Origin: Eubacterium sp.
GTDB taxonomy: Bacteria; Bacillota; Clostridia; Lachnospirales; Lachnospiraceae
Assembly (NCBI GenBank): GCA_017472565.1
Contig: JAFUPY010000020.1
Span: 1-54,194 of the forward strand
Reading direction: 5' to 3'
Length of the DNA stretch: 54,194 nt
A program made the translations under genes and the position numbers. The notes beneath the pieces were generated by a model. That model was given only the letters and a program-made list of their open reading frames with translations. It ran no database searches and was not told the origin of the DNA. Every line of letters starts with the position of its first letter. Position 1 is the first letter of the stretch. Below, in pieces: positions 1 through 8,229 of this stretch.

Positions 1-2
1 AT

Positions 3-1376
3 TTACGTCTCAATACCGTAATCTTTGATTTTTTTATACAGCAAGGATCTTTGTATGCCCAACTGTTTTGCAGCCTCTACTTTGTTGCCCTGATTGTTGA
101 ACAAGGCGTTTTGAATCAGGCGGCGTTCCAGGTTTTCGATTTCCTGGCGGTAGAATCCTTTGCCGGCGGAGCCGGAGCTTGATAAGTTGTATTTCTGCAG
201 ATATTCCGGCAGATGCTCCGGACAGATAGTCGGGCCGGTGCAGACGATGGAGGCGCGTTCCAAAACATTTCGAAGCTCGCGGACGTTGCCTGGCCAGTCA
301 TGCTTTGCAAAGATTTTGTAGGTGCTTTTGTCGATGGTGAGTTTTTCCTGATGATAGCCGAATCTTGGCTTTGGCAGCAGGACTTCACACAGACATGGCA
401 GATCGTTCATCTTTTCTCGAAGCGGTGGAAGATGTACCGGAATCACGTTCAGTCGATAGAACAGGTCCTGACGGAAACGTCTGCCCTCGATAGCTTCTTC
501 CAGATTTTCGTTGGTGGCTGCGATAACACGAGCTTTGAAGTGGATCTTTTTATTGCTGCCTACACGGCTGAATTCGCGGGTTTCCAACACACGTAAAAGT
601 TTAGTCTGCATATCCAGAGACATGCTGCCCAGCTCGTCCAGGAATAAGGTTCCTTCGTCGGCCAGTTCCAACTTGCCGATTCGGGGTTTGGCGTCACCGA
701 TACCTTCGCTGCCGAACAGTTCCACTTCCAGCTGATCCGTTGGCACGGAGGCACAGCCGATACTGATGAAAGGATAGCTTGCAGTTGGTCCGCCGTTGTG
801 AATGGCCTGAGCCACCAGCTCCTTGCCGGTGCCGCTTTCGCCGCGAATCAGGACAGAGGCATCCGACTGGGCGATAACCTTGCAAAATTCCTTCAGGGAA
901 AGCATTTTATCGTTGATGGTATGGATGTCATCAAAGGTATATTTTGCCCGATACATCATGGCAATCTCGCTCTGGTAGGCCTTAAAGCTGTTTTCAATTT
1001 TTTCCATCTGGATGTAAAGAGAACCAAGTTCTTTGGTGTCTCGGAAAATGATGGTTCCGGCGGCGCCGATCAGCTCGCCGTTATATTCCAACGGAATTCG
1101 GTTGGCGATAACGTTGGTGCCATTGATCTGCTGTAACTGGAATAGTTCTTTTACACCGGTTTTGGCTACAATGTGAAGACGTGTGTTTTCCAATACTTCT
1201 GTAACCGGTTTTCCCAGCACATCAGATTCCTTCAGATGGAAGAATTTTTCGTAGTTCCACAGAACAATACGTCCATCCCGATCTACAATACACATGCCGT
1301 AGTTTTCCGTATCCAAGATGTCGGAAAGAATATTAATACTGGTTTTTAATTTTTCAAGATAGAGTTCGTGATCCAT
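3..1376 (-). CDS. PAS - AAA+ (sigma-54-activator-like) - Fis HTH transcriptional regulator, GAFTGA missing
   Basis: A 457-residue one-component regulator. An N-terminal PAS sensor (about residues 20-115) is followed by an AAA+ domain of the sigma-54 activator type (about 150-385) with Walker A GESGTGKE at 179-186, Walker B TLFLDE near 243-248 and the arginine-finger segment FRQDLFYRLNV. A Fis-type helix-turn-helix closes the protein (last 40 residues, AAKQLGIQRSLLYKKIKDYG). The GAFTGA loop that normally follows ELFG and contacts sigma-54 is absent: the protein reads ELFGSEGIGDAKPRIGKLELA. By family knowledge such a protein probably cannot remodel sigma-54 holoenzyme and may act as a sigma-70-type regulator, as TyrR does. 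It lies 66 bp downstream of the DUF2284 gene on the same strand, so the two may be cotranscribed. The PAS ligand is unknown. Confidence 0.85.
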   Translation of the reverse strand: MDHELYLEKLKTSINILSDILDTENYGMCIVDRDGRIVLWNYEKFFHLKESDVLGKPVTEVLENTRLHIVAKTGVKELFQLQQINGTNVIANRIPLEYNGELIGAAGTIIFRDTKELGSLYIQMEKIENSFKAYQSEIAMMYRAKYTFDDIHTINDKMLSLKEFCKVIAQSDASVLIRGESGTGKELVAQAIHNGGPTASYPFISIGCASVPTDQLEVELFGSEGIGDAKPRIGKLELADEGTLFLDELGSMSLDMQTKLLRVLETREFSRVGSNKKIHFKARVIAATNENLEEAIEGRRFRQDLFYRLNVIPVHLPPLREKMNDLPCLCEVLLPKPRFGYHQEKLTIDKSTYKIFAKHDWPGNVRELRNVLERASIVCTGPTICPEHLPEYLQKYNLSSSGSAGKGFYRQEIENLERRLIQNALFNNQGNKVEAAKQLGIQRSLLYKKIKDYGIET

Positions 1377-1442
1377 GGAAAGCCTTTCTTATGGAATCTT
1401 TCATTTCTGATAAAGTTCCATTTTCATTATTTTCTGTTATAG

Positions 1443-1994
1443 TTACTTTTTGTCAAAGCAGATACAGCCGAAGTAAGTTACTGTATTTGCACCGTTAATA
1501 TAGTTGACGCCTACTGTTTTTGCCAGACGGTTCACTTCCACACCGTAGCTTTCGATGGATGGATAAGTTTCATCCGGGAAGCGGCAAGGCGCATCCGGAT
1601 AGGTGCATTTTGCGCACTTGGTGCAGCGTTCTGCAGCAAGAATCAGAGCATTCCCGTCATAGTGTTCTCTGAAAAATTTGATTACATCCAGACAAATTTC
1701 GTTGTGGCGGTCTTTGCCTTCCATCATGCCTTCAAAGTCATAGGAATCTTCCAATTCATGCAGGGTGGTAAATACAAACATGTTGTTGTATTCCTGAATG
1801 GCTGCTTTGCACTCTTCATAGGTGCCAACCCCTGGTGGGCAGACCCAGGAAGAACCATAGCCGCCGCAGGCATTTGCCTCGCAGAGATGACGCACGGTTT
1901 CGCTGAAATGTACGTCTGCAATTGGGGTAAAGCCCATCTGGTGAATCTGTAACGCGTCTTTTTTTTCTAAAATTGCGGTAGTAAAATCATTCAT
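1443..1994 (-). CDS. DUF2284 family cysteine-rich, predicted metal-binding protein
   Basis: About 183 residues, cytosolic, recognisable as DUF2284 by its cysteine pattern: C-x6-C-G-G-Y-G and W-V-C-P-P-G in the first third, C-T-K-C-A-K-C-x6-C in the second half, and a C-terminal Y-F-G-C-I-C. Eight or more cysteines suggest an Fe-S or other metal site, but the family's biochemical role is not established. ATG at 1994 is preferred because the AAGGA Shine-Dalgarno at 2005-2009 sits a normal 10 nt upstream; the in-frame TTG at 2003 would be too close. It precedes the PAS/AAA+ regulator on the same strand, and a TGTCC-N7-GGACA dyad lies in its upstream region. Confidence 0.8.
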   Translation of the reverse strand: MNDFTTAILEKKDALQIHQMGFTPIADVHFSETVRHLCEANACGGYGSSWVCPPGVGTYEECKAAIQEYNNMFVFTTLHELEDSYDFEGMMEGKDRHNEICLDVIKFFREHYDGNALILAAERCTKCAKCTYPDAPCRFPDETYPSIESYGVEVNRLAKTVGVNYINGANTVTYFGCICFDKK

Positions 1995-2045
1995 AATTGC
2001 CAATCCTTTCTTTGTACACGAACAATACCAAAATATTGATTCGAA

Positions 2046-2062
2046 TGTCCGTTATATGGACA
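2046..2062. promoter_or_regulatory. TGTCC-N7-GGACA dyad upstream of the DUF2284 gene
   Basis: A perfect 5-bp inverted repeat with a 7-bp spacer. It lies just downstream (minus-strand sense) of an AT-rich TATGATAAAAT stretch that resembles a -10 region. The placement suits a repressor operator for the minus-strand pair, possibly autoregulation by the Fis-type regulator. The protein that binds is inferred only. Confidence 0.35.
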
Positions 2063-2167
2063 CTATTTTATCATAATTACAGGTAAAATGCCACTTAAAT
2101 TCTATTCCTGTGAACCGTAACAGTTTTTTTGCATACAATAAAGAAACGTATCCTTTGGGAGAGAACT

Positions 2168-2578
2168 ATGAACATTGACCATGATTATTTTGCATATATG
2201 AACGAGCTTTTTTACAATGATCTGCAGTATCCGGTGTATCCGATGCGCCCGGATTTTTCTGAAGAGGCTGTTTATGAGAAGGATTTTCGCAAGCTGCAGG
2301 AACTTTTTCCAAAAGAAGCCCGTCTGATCCAGGAACGGATCAAAGAACAGTGCGATCAGATGGAGTACGAGGGCAGCGCCATGTTTGACGAATATCCGGA
2401 TCGCTATACCATTGAGTCTGTCTGCAGACGGATTTATCGGGACATGAACCCGGAAGAGGAGCTGGTGGGCATGGCGTATACGAAAAACCCTCTGTATCAG
2501 CTGATTCAGGTCATGTTGATCGAGGAAATGTATTTCCGCAGATGTCGACATCGCAGGTGCAGAAGAAGATACTGGTAA
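2168..2578 (+). CDS. small protein of unknown function with Arg/Cys-rich tail
   Basis: About 136 residues; I do not recognise a domain. The body is acidic and aromatic, apparently helical and soluble, with no signal peptide or membrane segment. It ends in a very basic tail, FRRCRHRRCRRRYW, which could bind nucleic acid or metal. ATG at 2168 is chosen over upstream in-frame starts because GGGAGAG lies just before it. It is the first plus-strand gene after a divergent minus-strand pair and is followed after 81 bp by a methyltransferase gene on the same strand. Confidence 0.6.
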   Translation: MNIDHDYFAYMNELFYNDLQYPVYPMRPDFSEEAVYEKDFRKLQELFPKEARLIQERIKEQCDQMEYEGSAMFDEYPDRYTIESVCRRIYRDMNPEEELVGMAYTKNPLYQLIQVMLIEEMYFRRCRHRRCRRRYW

Positions 2579-2659
2579 ACAAATTGTGGATGGATGGACT
2601 TTACCATGGTATAATAAGATGTTAATGAAAAATACTTTGCATAGAACGACAGGAAAACA

Positions 2660-3865
2660 ATGATGGAACAATGGAAAACAATTCTTGAGAACTATTTAGA
2701 TGAAAAATTGGTGCAGATGATTCTGAGCAATCCTCGCACAAAAGATGGCAGTAAAAAGATTCAGATTCGTCCGCTTTTGTTGAAGGGAACACTGATTTTT
2801 CAGGCAAGTGAATATAAAAACAATCAGGTGTTTCACCATAATCTGACAAGGGAAACGGTTCCTGCCCGTGTGGCGGAGTGGATGGAGCAGATGCGTCAGC
2901 TGGAAGTGGAGCATCAGCAGGGCAAAGTCCACGCCCTTGTCAGCAAAAAGGGAAAGGTGACAGTCAAGACATCCAGGCATGCCTGCACTGAAAAAAAAGT
3001 GGATCTTTCACATAACCGCGCGAAAAAATATATTTTGGATCCGGAAGTAAAGGTTCCGTTTTTGGTGGATCTTGGCGTGCAGACCAGGGAAGGCAAGATC
3101 GTGAACAGCCGTTATGACAAGTTCCGCCAGATCAATCGTTTTCTGGAGTTTGTCGAAGATATTCTGCCGGCGCTGCCGAGAGACCGGGAAGTGGTAATTC
3201 TTGATTTTGGCTGCGGCAAGTCGTATCTGACCTTTGCCATGTATTACTACCTTCACCAGTTGAAAAAGTATGATATCCGCATCGTAGGACTGGATCTGAA
3301 AGCGGATGTGATTGCCCATTGCAATCAGTTGAAGGATCGTTATGGCTACGAAAAACTGAGCTTTTTAGCGGGGGATATTGCGGATTATGATGGGGTGAAC
3401 CAGGTGGATATGGTGGTGACGCTCCATGCCTGTGATACTGCTACCGATTATGCGCTGGATAAGGCGGTTCGTTGGGGCGCAAAGGTGATTTTATCCGTGC
3501 CTTGCTGCCAGCATGAGGTGAATGGACAGATTGAAAATGAATTGTTGGCGCCGGTGTTGAAATATGGTCTGTTAAAGGAACGGATGTCTGCACTTTTGAC
3601 CGATGGCATTCGTGCCAATCTGTTGGAGGAAGCAGGCTATCAGGTACAGATTTTAGAGTTTATCGATATGGAACATACGCCAAAGAATATTTTGATCCGA
3701 GGAGTAAAAATGGATAGAGCCGGAGCGAAAGCGGACAAGTCTGCCAGTGGCAAGATGGATAAGTCTGTGCCGGTCAAGGGTGGCGATGTCCATGCCCTGA
3801 TAGAGGCGTTACATGTTCATCCAACGTTAGATATACTGCGAAGCAAGGAGGCTGTCGATGAATAA
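2660..3865 (+). CDS. class I SAM-dependent methyltransferase (methyltransferase_32-like)
   Basis: A 401-residue cytosolic protein. The N-terminal ~145 residues form a separate domain of unknown role. The C-terminal part is a Rossmann methyltransferase with the SAM-binding motif I ILDFGCGKSYLTF (about residues 175-187), an acidic residue ending strand 2 (IVGLDLKADVI), and a later LHACDTATDYAL segment followed by VPCCQHEV. That arrangement is characteristic of the PF13679-like family found in Firmicutes and eukaryotes. The substrate (RNA or protein) is not established. The stop overlaps the start of the next gene by 8 bp, implying translational coupling. Confidence 0.8.
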   Translation: MMEQWKTILENYLDEKLVQMILSNPRTKDGSKKIQIRPLLLKGTLIFQASEYKNNQVFHHNLTRETVPARVAEWMEQMRQLEVEHQQGKVHALVSKKGKVTVKTSRHACTEKKVDLSHNRAKKYILDPEVKVPFLVDLGVQTREGKIVNSRYDKFRQINRFLEFVEDILPALPRDREVVILDFGCGKSYLTFAMYYYLHQLKKYDIRIVGLDLKADVIAHCNQLKDRYGYEKLSFLAGDIADYDGVNQVDMVVTLHACDTATDYALDKAVRWGAKVILSVPCCQHEVNGQIENELLAPVLKYGLLKERMSALLTDGIRANLLEEAGYQVQILEFIDMEHTPKNILIRGVKMDRAGAKADKSASGKMDKSVPVKGGDVHALIEALHVHPTLDILRSKEAVDE

Positions 3866-5834
3866 AATCTTAAAGCGTGTAGGAATACTGGCGGCTGTTT
3901 TTGTCGTGGCGTTACTTGTTTTTTCCAAAACACTGAATCATGAGCCAAAGGACATGACGGCAGATATGGAAGCAGCCGGTCTTCCGGTGGTGTATATGAT
4001 TCAGGACAGTGTTCGCCTGAGCGAGCTGCATGGTTATGTGGCAGAGATGGATGCACCTACCATGGGGGAAAATGTGACCGTGGTTCCAGAGGACAATGAG
4101 CTGCAGCTCCAGATTGATGCCTATGGAAATGAGATCAAAAGCCTGTTCTACGAGGTGCGAAGCGGAGATGGGCAGCGACTGATCGAGGATGGGCAGGATG
4201 TGGCTATGGATGTGTCTGAAGATTCGCTGACGGCAGCCCTTTCTTTACAGGACTTGCTCCAGTTGGAACAGGAATATTTGCTGATTCTGCACCTTCAGGG
4301 TGAGACAGAAACGACGCATTATTACACGAAACTGATGAAAGTGGAAGGATATGACACGGAGGAATGCATTGATTTTGTCATGGATTTCCACGCGAAAACG
4401 CTGGATAAAGAAGAAGCGTCCAAGCTCAGTATGTATCTGGAGCCAGCTGCGGACGCAGACAATACCACCCTGCAGCATGTGACCATTCACAACCGTCTGC
4501 GCCAGATTTACTGGAATGAACTGGAAGTGGCAGAGGTGACTCCGCCAATCGTAACGGTGCAGGAAGCCAATGAAGATTACAATGTGATCTTGCTCACATC
4601 CACAGTCAGCGCACCGAATGAATCCGGTGGTATGGATTATTATAATGTAAAAGAGACCTATAAAGTGCGCCAGGGCATTGAACGAATGTACATGCTTGAT
4701 TTTGAACGCAATGTGGAAGAGATTTTCCGGGGAAAGGAAGGTGCGATTGCAGGCAATTATGTCCAGTTGGGCATTCGTTCCCAGGAAGTGGACTATTGGT
4801 CCAATGAAACGGGAAGCAATGTGTGCTTTGTTCAGGAGGGAGATCTGTGGAACTATAATCAGGCAACCAATCAACTGGTACAGGTCTATAGTTTTCGGAC
4901 GGATGTTGGACTGGATGTAAGAGAAAATTATGACCAGCACGATATCCGTATTATCAACGCGGATGAAACGGGCAGTATTGATTTTATCGTATACGGCTAT
5001 ATGAACCGCGGCGAGCACGAAGGCGAAGTCGGCATCAGTGTATGCCATTACGACAGTGTAACGAATACTGTGGAAGAATTATTGTTTTTACCAGCCAGCG
5101 TGTCCTATCAGGTGATGGAACGTTCCATCAGCCAGTTGTTGTACATCAACGATGAAGGAACCTTTTTCCTGATGTTGGGAGATGCAATTTATGCCATCGA
5201 TCTGGAATCCAAAAAGTATGAAGTGTTTTTGGAGGGAATGGTGGATGGTTCCTGTCAGGTGTCTGAGGACGGACGTTATGTGGCCTGGGTGGTTGGCAGT
5301 GAATGTAACACTTCTGAGACCATGCAGATTGCAGATCTGAATACGGGTAAGACCGGGCAGGTACAGGCACCGGATGGGTATTATATTAAGCCGCTGGGCT
5401 ATATTCAGGCAGATTGTATTTACGGGTATGCGTCAAAAACAGAAGCGGATTCCGGGGCTTTTTATGCAACTGCCTTAAAAATCGGAGCGTTGTCTGAACA
5501 GCAGATGGTGGAACTGACTTCTTACAGTAAGTATGGATACTGGATTGAAAGTGTGGAAGTATCCAACGGTGTTGTCCACATCAATCTGGTAAAAAATGGA
5601 GAGATGGAAGTGACTGCCACAGACTCTATTACCAATAAAGAAGTCAAGGAAAGCAAACAGGCACAGGTAGAGGCTTTCAATTATGGAGTAAAGGAAACCC
5701 AGATCCGACTGGTTCTGGCGGGAAATGCACCAGAAAAACCACCTGTGATCAAAACACCAAAATTAATGCTGTCAGAAGAATCGACAACATTAATTCTGGA
5801 TGAAGAAGTATTTTTAAACGAAAACTGGGATTAG
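3858..5834 (+). CDS. membrane-anchored extracytoplasmic protein of unknown function
   Basis: A 658-residue protein with one N-terminal membrane segment (about residues 7-24) and no lipobox, so the rest should lie outside the membrane. The later part has repeated beta-rich segments with aspartate/glycine turns (for example SEDGRYVAWVV and IADLNTGKTGQV), which suggests a beta-propeller-like fold. I do not recognise a named family. Its ATG overlaps the methyltransferase stop by 8 bp (AAGGAGG upstream), so the two are likely one operon. The stop codon interlocks by 4 nt with that of the convergent DUF2508 gene. Confidence 0.7.
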   Translation: MNKILKRVGILAAVFVVALLVFSKTLNHEPKDMTADMEAAGLPVVYMIQDSVRLSELHGYVAEMDAPTMGENVTVVPEDNELQLQIDAYGNEIKSLFYEVRSGDGQRLIEDGQDVAMDVSEDSLTAALSLQDLLQLEQEYLLILHLQGETETTHYYTKLMKVEGYDTEECIDFVMDFHAKTLDKEEASKLSMYLEPAADADNTTLQHVTIHNRLRQIYWNELEVAEVTPPIVTVQEANEDYNVILLTSTVSAPNESGGMDYYNVKETYKVRQGIERMYMLDFERNVEEIFRGKEGAIAGNYVQLGIRSQEVDYWSNETGSNVCFVQEGDLWNYNQATNQLVQVYSFRTDVGLDVRENYDQHDIRIINADETGSIDFIVYGYMNRGEHEGEVGISVCHYDSVTNTVEELLFLPASVSYQVMERSISQLLYINDEGTFFLMLGDAIYAIDLESKKYEVFLEGMVDGSCQVSEDGRYVAWVVGSECNTSETMQIADLNTGKTGQVQAPDGYYIKPLGYIQADCIYGYASKTEADSGAFYATALKIGALSEQQMVELTSYSKYGYWIESVEVSNGVVHINLVKNGEMEVTATDSITNKEVKESKQAQVEAFNYGVKETQIRLVLAGNAPEKPPVIKTPKLMLSEESTTLILDEEVFLNENWD

Positions 5835-6070
5835 AGAAAGATAGATTTCTGGTCTCGACCGGCATCGGCTTGCTTGATGCTGTCTAACAAATATTTGTAG
5901 CGCATTTGCGCGGATTTTAACTGATATATATAACAGTCAATCAGATCTGGTTCTGTTGCATGCTCGAAGTTGAGATATGCACAGTCCAGATCTTTTTTTG
6001 CCTGTTGGATGTTGTTTATCATCTGCATGTAGCGAACTTCCTGCTCCGTCTTGCGTCTTGTTTTTCGCAC
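5831..6070 (-). CDS. DUF2508 family protein (YaaL-like)
   Basis: A small, charged, helical protein of about 79 residues (central YMQMINNIQQAKKDLDCAY) matching the DUF2508/YaaL type, whose molecular role is unknown. No signal peptide or membrane span. GTG at 6070 is preferred because AGAGGTGA lies 4-5 nt upstream of it; the in-frame GTG at 6079 would overlap that site. It is divergent from the bofA-family gene, and the DUF2508/BofA pairing is a recurrent arrangement in this lineage. Confidence 0.7.
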   Translation of the reverse strand: MRKTRRKTEQEVRYMQMINNIQQAKKDLDCAYLNFEHATEPDLIDCYIYQLKSAQMRYKYLLDSIKQADAGRDQKSIFL

Positions 6071-6200
6071 TGCGATCACCTCTTGCCATAAGATTTTTTA
6101 TAAAATAAGTATAGTCTGGCTATAGGAAAAATATACAAAAATAGCATAAAATTCCTGTCCGAAAAATATACTGTAGTAAAAATGACGAAAGGATTTTTTC

Positions 6201-6473
6201 GTGGAAATCAAGTATGGAATCCTTGCCGTTGTGGGCATTTGTATGTTGGTATTATTGATAGGAATTCTTAGGAGAAAGGCCGAAATTGTGCTGAATTTCC
6301 TGGTTCGCATGGTAGTTGGAATGGTAGGTGTCTACGTGGTCAATCTTATTTTGGCGCAAAAGGGAATCGATCTGGCTGTTGGCCTGAATGCAGTGAGTGC
6401 TTTGACACTCGGAAGCCTTGGCTTTGGCGGGTTTCTGCTGCTTTATGGGGTCCTTTTTTTAAATTTGTTGTGA
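6201..6473 (+). CDS. BofA family protein (pro-sigma-K processing inhibitor-like)
   Basis: A 90-residue hydrophobic protein with GTG start, preceded by AAAGGA. It has two or three membrane segments (about residues 7-24, 30-50, 65-88) and the typical C-terminal signature GLNAVSALTLGSLGFGGFLLLYG. In Bacillus, BofA holds the SpoIVFB protease inactive in the forespore outer membrane, so the gene points to a sporulating lineage. Whether this copy regulates sigma-K is not shown by sequence. About 100 bp separate it from the tad operon. Confidence 0.8.
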   Translation: MEIKYGILAVVGICMLVLLIGILRRKAEIVLNFLVRMVVGMVGVYVVNLILAQKGIDLAVGLNAVSALTLGSLGFGGFLLLYGVLFLNLL

Positions 6474-6512
6474 AAACTGCACAAATCAAAAATCGTTGTG
6501 CAAGTTTCACAA

Positions 6513-6542
6513 TAGACATTTGCGAAACAAAAGAACTATAAT
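6513..6542 (+). promoter_or_regulatory. candidate sigma-A promoter of the tad operon
   Basis: TAGACA at 6513-6518 and TATAAT at 6537-6542 with an 18-bp spacer, about 25 bp before the leader ORF and prepilin peptidase gene. The -10 is perfect and the -35 matches 5 of 6. Confidence 0.6.
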
Positions 6543-6567
6543 CATGGCACGAAGTGAGGTGAGGTCA

Positions 6568-6588
6568 ATGTATCCGGGGCGGATGTAA
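6568..6588 (+). CDS. six-codon leader ORF coupled to the prepilin peptidase gene
   Basis: ATG TAT CCG GGG CGG ATG TAA encodes MYPGRM. It follows the strong GAGGTGAGG ribosome binding site, and its TAA overlaps the ATG of the prepilin peptidase gene (TAATG). The good Shine-Dalgarno therefore belongs to the mini-ORF, and translation of the peptidase may depend on termination-reinitiation. Expression is inferred only. Confidence 0.35.
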   Translation: MYPGRM

Positions 6589-7100
6589 TGCTGCAGGTGA
6601 TTTTGACCATTGCAGTGATTTCGGACATTAGATCAGACAAGATTCCTAACAGATTGATTGCTGTAAGTTTGGGCGGCGGCATCATATGGCGCGTTGGGAT
6701 CATGGAAGTCCCCTGGTATCAGGTGGCTTTGGGGATTGGATTCCCCATTTGTATTTGTTTTTTTCTTTTTTTAATGCACGCACTGGGCGCGGGTGATATT
6801 AAGCTGTTTTCTGTGATTGGTTGTATTTGGCCGTTTACAGATATGGCGCTTTGTATGCTGTTATCCTTTGTGGCTGGTGCGGTCATATCCATCAGCAAAT
6901 TGCTGATTCACAAACAGTTTTTTGAAAGCTTGTCTTGTTTTTATCATTATTTTCAGACTTTTTATCAAACAGGGAAAATTGAAAAATATCCAGGAAGAGA
7001 TGTGAAACAGCGACAAATGCACTTTTCTGTTGCGATTTACATTGGTTTTTTCCTGACGTTGGGGGTGACATATGGGAAAGTTTTCGATTCTTTTATGTGA
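6588..7100 (+). CDS. prepilin peptidase (A24 / CpaA-TadV type)
   Basis: A 170-residue integral membrane aspartic protease of the short (TadV/CpaA) class without the methylase domain. The two catalytic aspartates are visible: SDIRSDKIPN near residue 11 and the family GxGD motif as GAGDIK near residue 67. Four or more membrane spans. It should cleave the class III leader of the Flp pilin and pseudopilins encoded downstream. It is the first structural gene of the operon and overlaps the next gene by 29 bp. Confidence 0.88.
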   Translation: MLQVILTIAVISDIRSDKIPNRLIAVSLGGGIIWRVGIMEVPWYQVALGIGFPICICFFLFLMHALGAGDIKLFSVIGCIWPFTDMALCMLLSFVAGAVISISKLLIHKQFFESLSCFYHYFQTFYQTGKIEKYPGRDVKQRQMHFSVAIYIGFFLTLGVTYGKVFDSFM

Positions 7101-8229
7101 TTCAGATGAAGTGTACGCAAAAAGACTGGCTACCGGTCTGCAAAAACAGTTTCGGGAGTCGGTGTCGGTTAAAATGTGTACAGATGTGGTAGACAGGGAA
7201 GGACAAGCCATGGGCGCAAATCTGCTGTTGTCCAGCAAGCTGCCCCGGGAATCCTGGCGACAGGCTCATCCGGATTGTATCTGTGTGCTGCTGGAAGAAG
7301 GCGAGGGAAAGGCGCCGGAAGTGGGAACGGAGTATGCACCATCGCCAGAACTGTTACAGGAAGACCGGTTGGCAGATGTGTGGCAGGGCAGCATTTTTAA
7401 ATACCAGTCGGTGTCAAGAATTGCCAGGCTGCTTCAGAACTTTCTGCCGACAGCAGCGACGCCAGGAACTGGCACAGGGGTTGGGTTTCAACAACTCTGG
7501 TATGGTGTGCTTTCCCCTGTCCGACATGAATCTACAATTCCCTTTGCCTGTACGCTGGCGGGCTTGCTGGGAGAGGAAAAGAGGGTTCTGCTGGTTGTTC
7601 TGATGGAATTTTCCGGAGTTGTTCCACTGTTGGAACTGGAAGCAGGACAGGAGATGGAGACGCTGTTGCTTCGGCTGCGGCAAAAAGAGCGCTTGGAACG
7701 AATCCCGTTTCCGATGGTTCATGTGCTGCCTGACTTTGATCTGCTGCATGGACCGGATAATCCAATGGTTCTGTACGAATTGAATGAGCAGGATGTCACA
7801 AGACTTTTGGAGCATATCCAGCGTAATCGAAAGTATGATGCGGTGGTCTGGGTGGCAGGCAATATGATCCGTGGAATTGGAGAACTGTTTTCCCGGAGCG
7901 AGAAAGTGTTTTCCCTGGAGAAAACAGATGCATATAGCATGTGCTGTCAAAGGGAATTTGATAATTTTTTCAAAAAACTTTTGCAGGAAGGTGTGGACAG
8001 GCCGGTGTCTGTTCGATTGCCAGCATATGCCGGTGAGCAGACGGGCGAGCATCTGCTGTGGCAGTGGAAGCATTCCGGGATTGGTCAGGTGATAAAGCGA
8101 CATTTGAAAGGAGAATCCGTAGATGGAACCATGGATGGAGTTGTTACGAAAAAGGATTTTAGAACAGTTGGACGTGAATGGCGAGATTTCCGATCAGATG
8201 CTGATGGAGCGGATCGATGGACAGATTGA
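7072..8229 (+). CDS. TadZ/CpaE-like degenerate ATPase
   Basis: A 385-residue protein between prepilin peptidase and TadA, the position of TadZ/CpaE, which localises the secretion machine at the pole. The start (KFSILLCDSDEVYAKRLATGLQ) looks like a receiver-type fold. The middle (TIPFACTLAGLLGEEKRVLLVVLMEFSG) resembles the MinD/ParA strand following the P-loop, but no intact Walker A lysine is seen, so ATP hydrolysis is doubtful. Assignment rests on context plus weak motifs. The C-terminus overlaps tadA by 107 bp in another frame, so the last ~35 residues may be a dispensable run-on. Confidence 0.65.
   Translation: MGKFSILLCDSDEVYAKRLATGLQKQFRESVSVKMCTDVVDREGQAMGANLLLSSKLPRESWRQAHPDCICVLLEEGEGKAPEVGTEYAPSPELLQEDRLADVWQGSIFKYQSVSRIARLLQNFLPTAATPGTGTGVGFQQLWYGVLSPVRHESTIPFACTLAGLLGEEKRVLLVVLMEFSGVVPLLELEAGQEMETLLLRLRQKERLERIPFPMVHVLPDFDLLHGPDNPMVLYELNEQDVTRLLEHIQRNRKYDAVVWVAGNMIRGIGELFSRSEKVFSLEKTDAYSMCCQREFDNFFKKLLQEGVDRPVSVRLPAYAGEQTGEHLLWQWKHSGIGQVIKRHLKGESVDGTMDGVVTKKDFRTVGREWRDFRSDADGADRWTD

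Noticed and set aside
4245-5048. Long minus-strand open frame inside the membrane-anchored protein gene
   Set aside because: Antisense shadow: low-complexity His/Ile/Phe-rich translation, no ribosome binding site and no family features; the plus-strand frame is coherent and operonic.
7414-8103. Minus-strand open frame inside the TadZ-like gene
   Set aside because: Gln/His/Leu-rich composition typical of antisense to a CAG/CTG-rich gene; the plus frame fits the tad operon.
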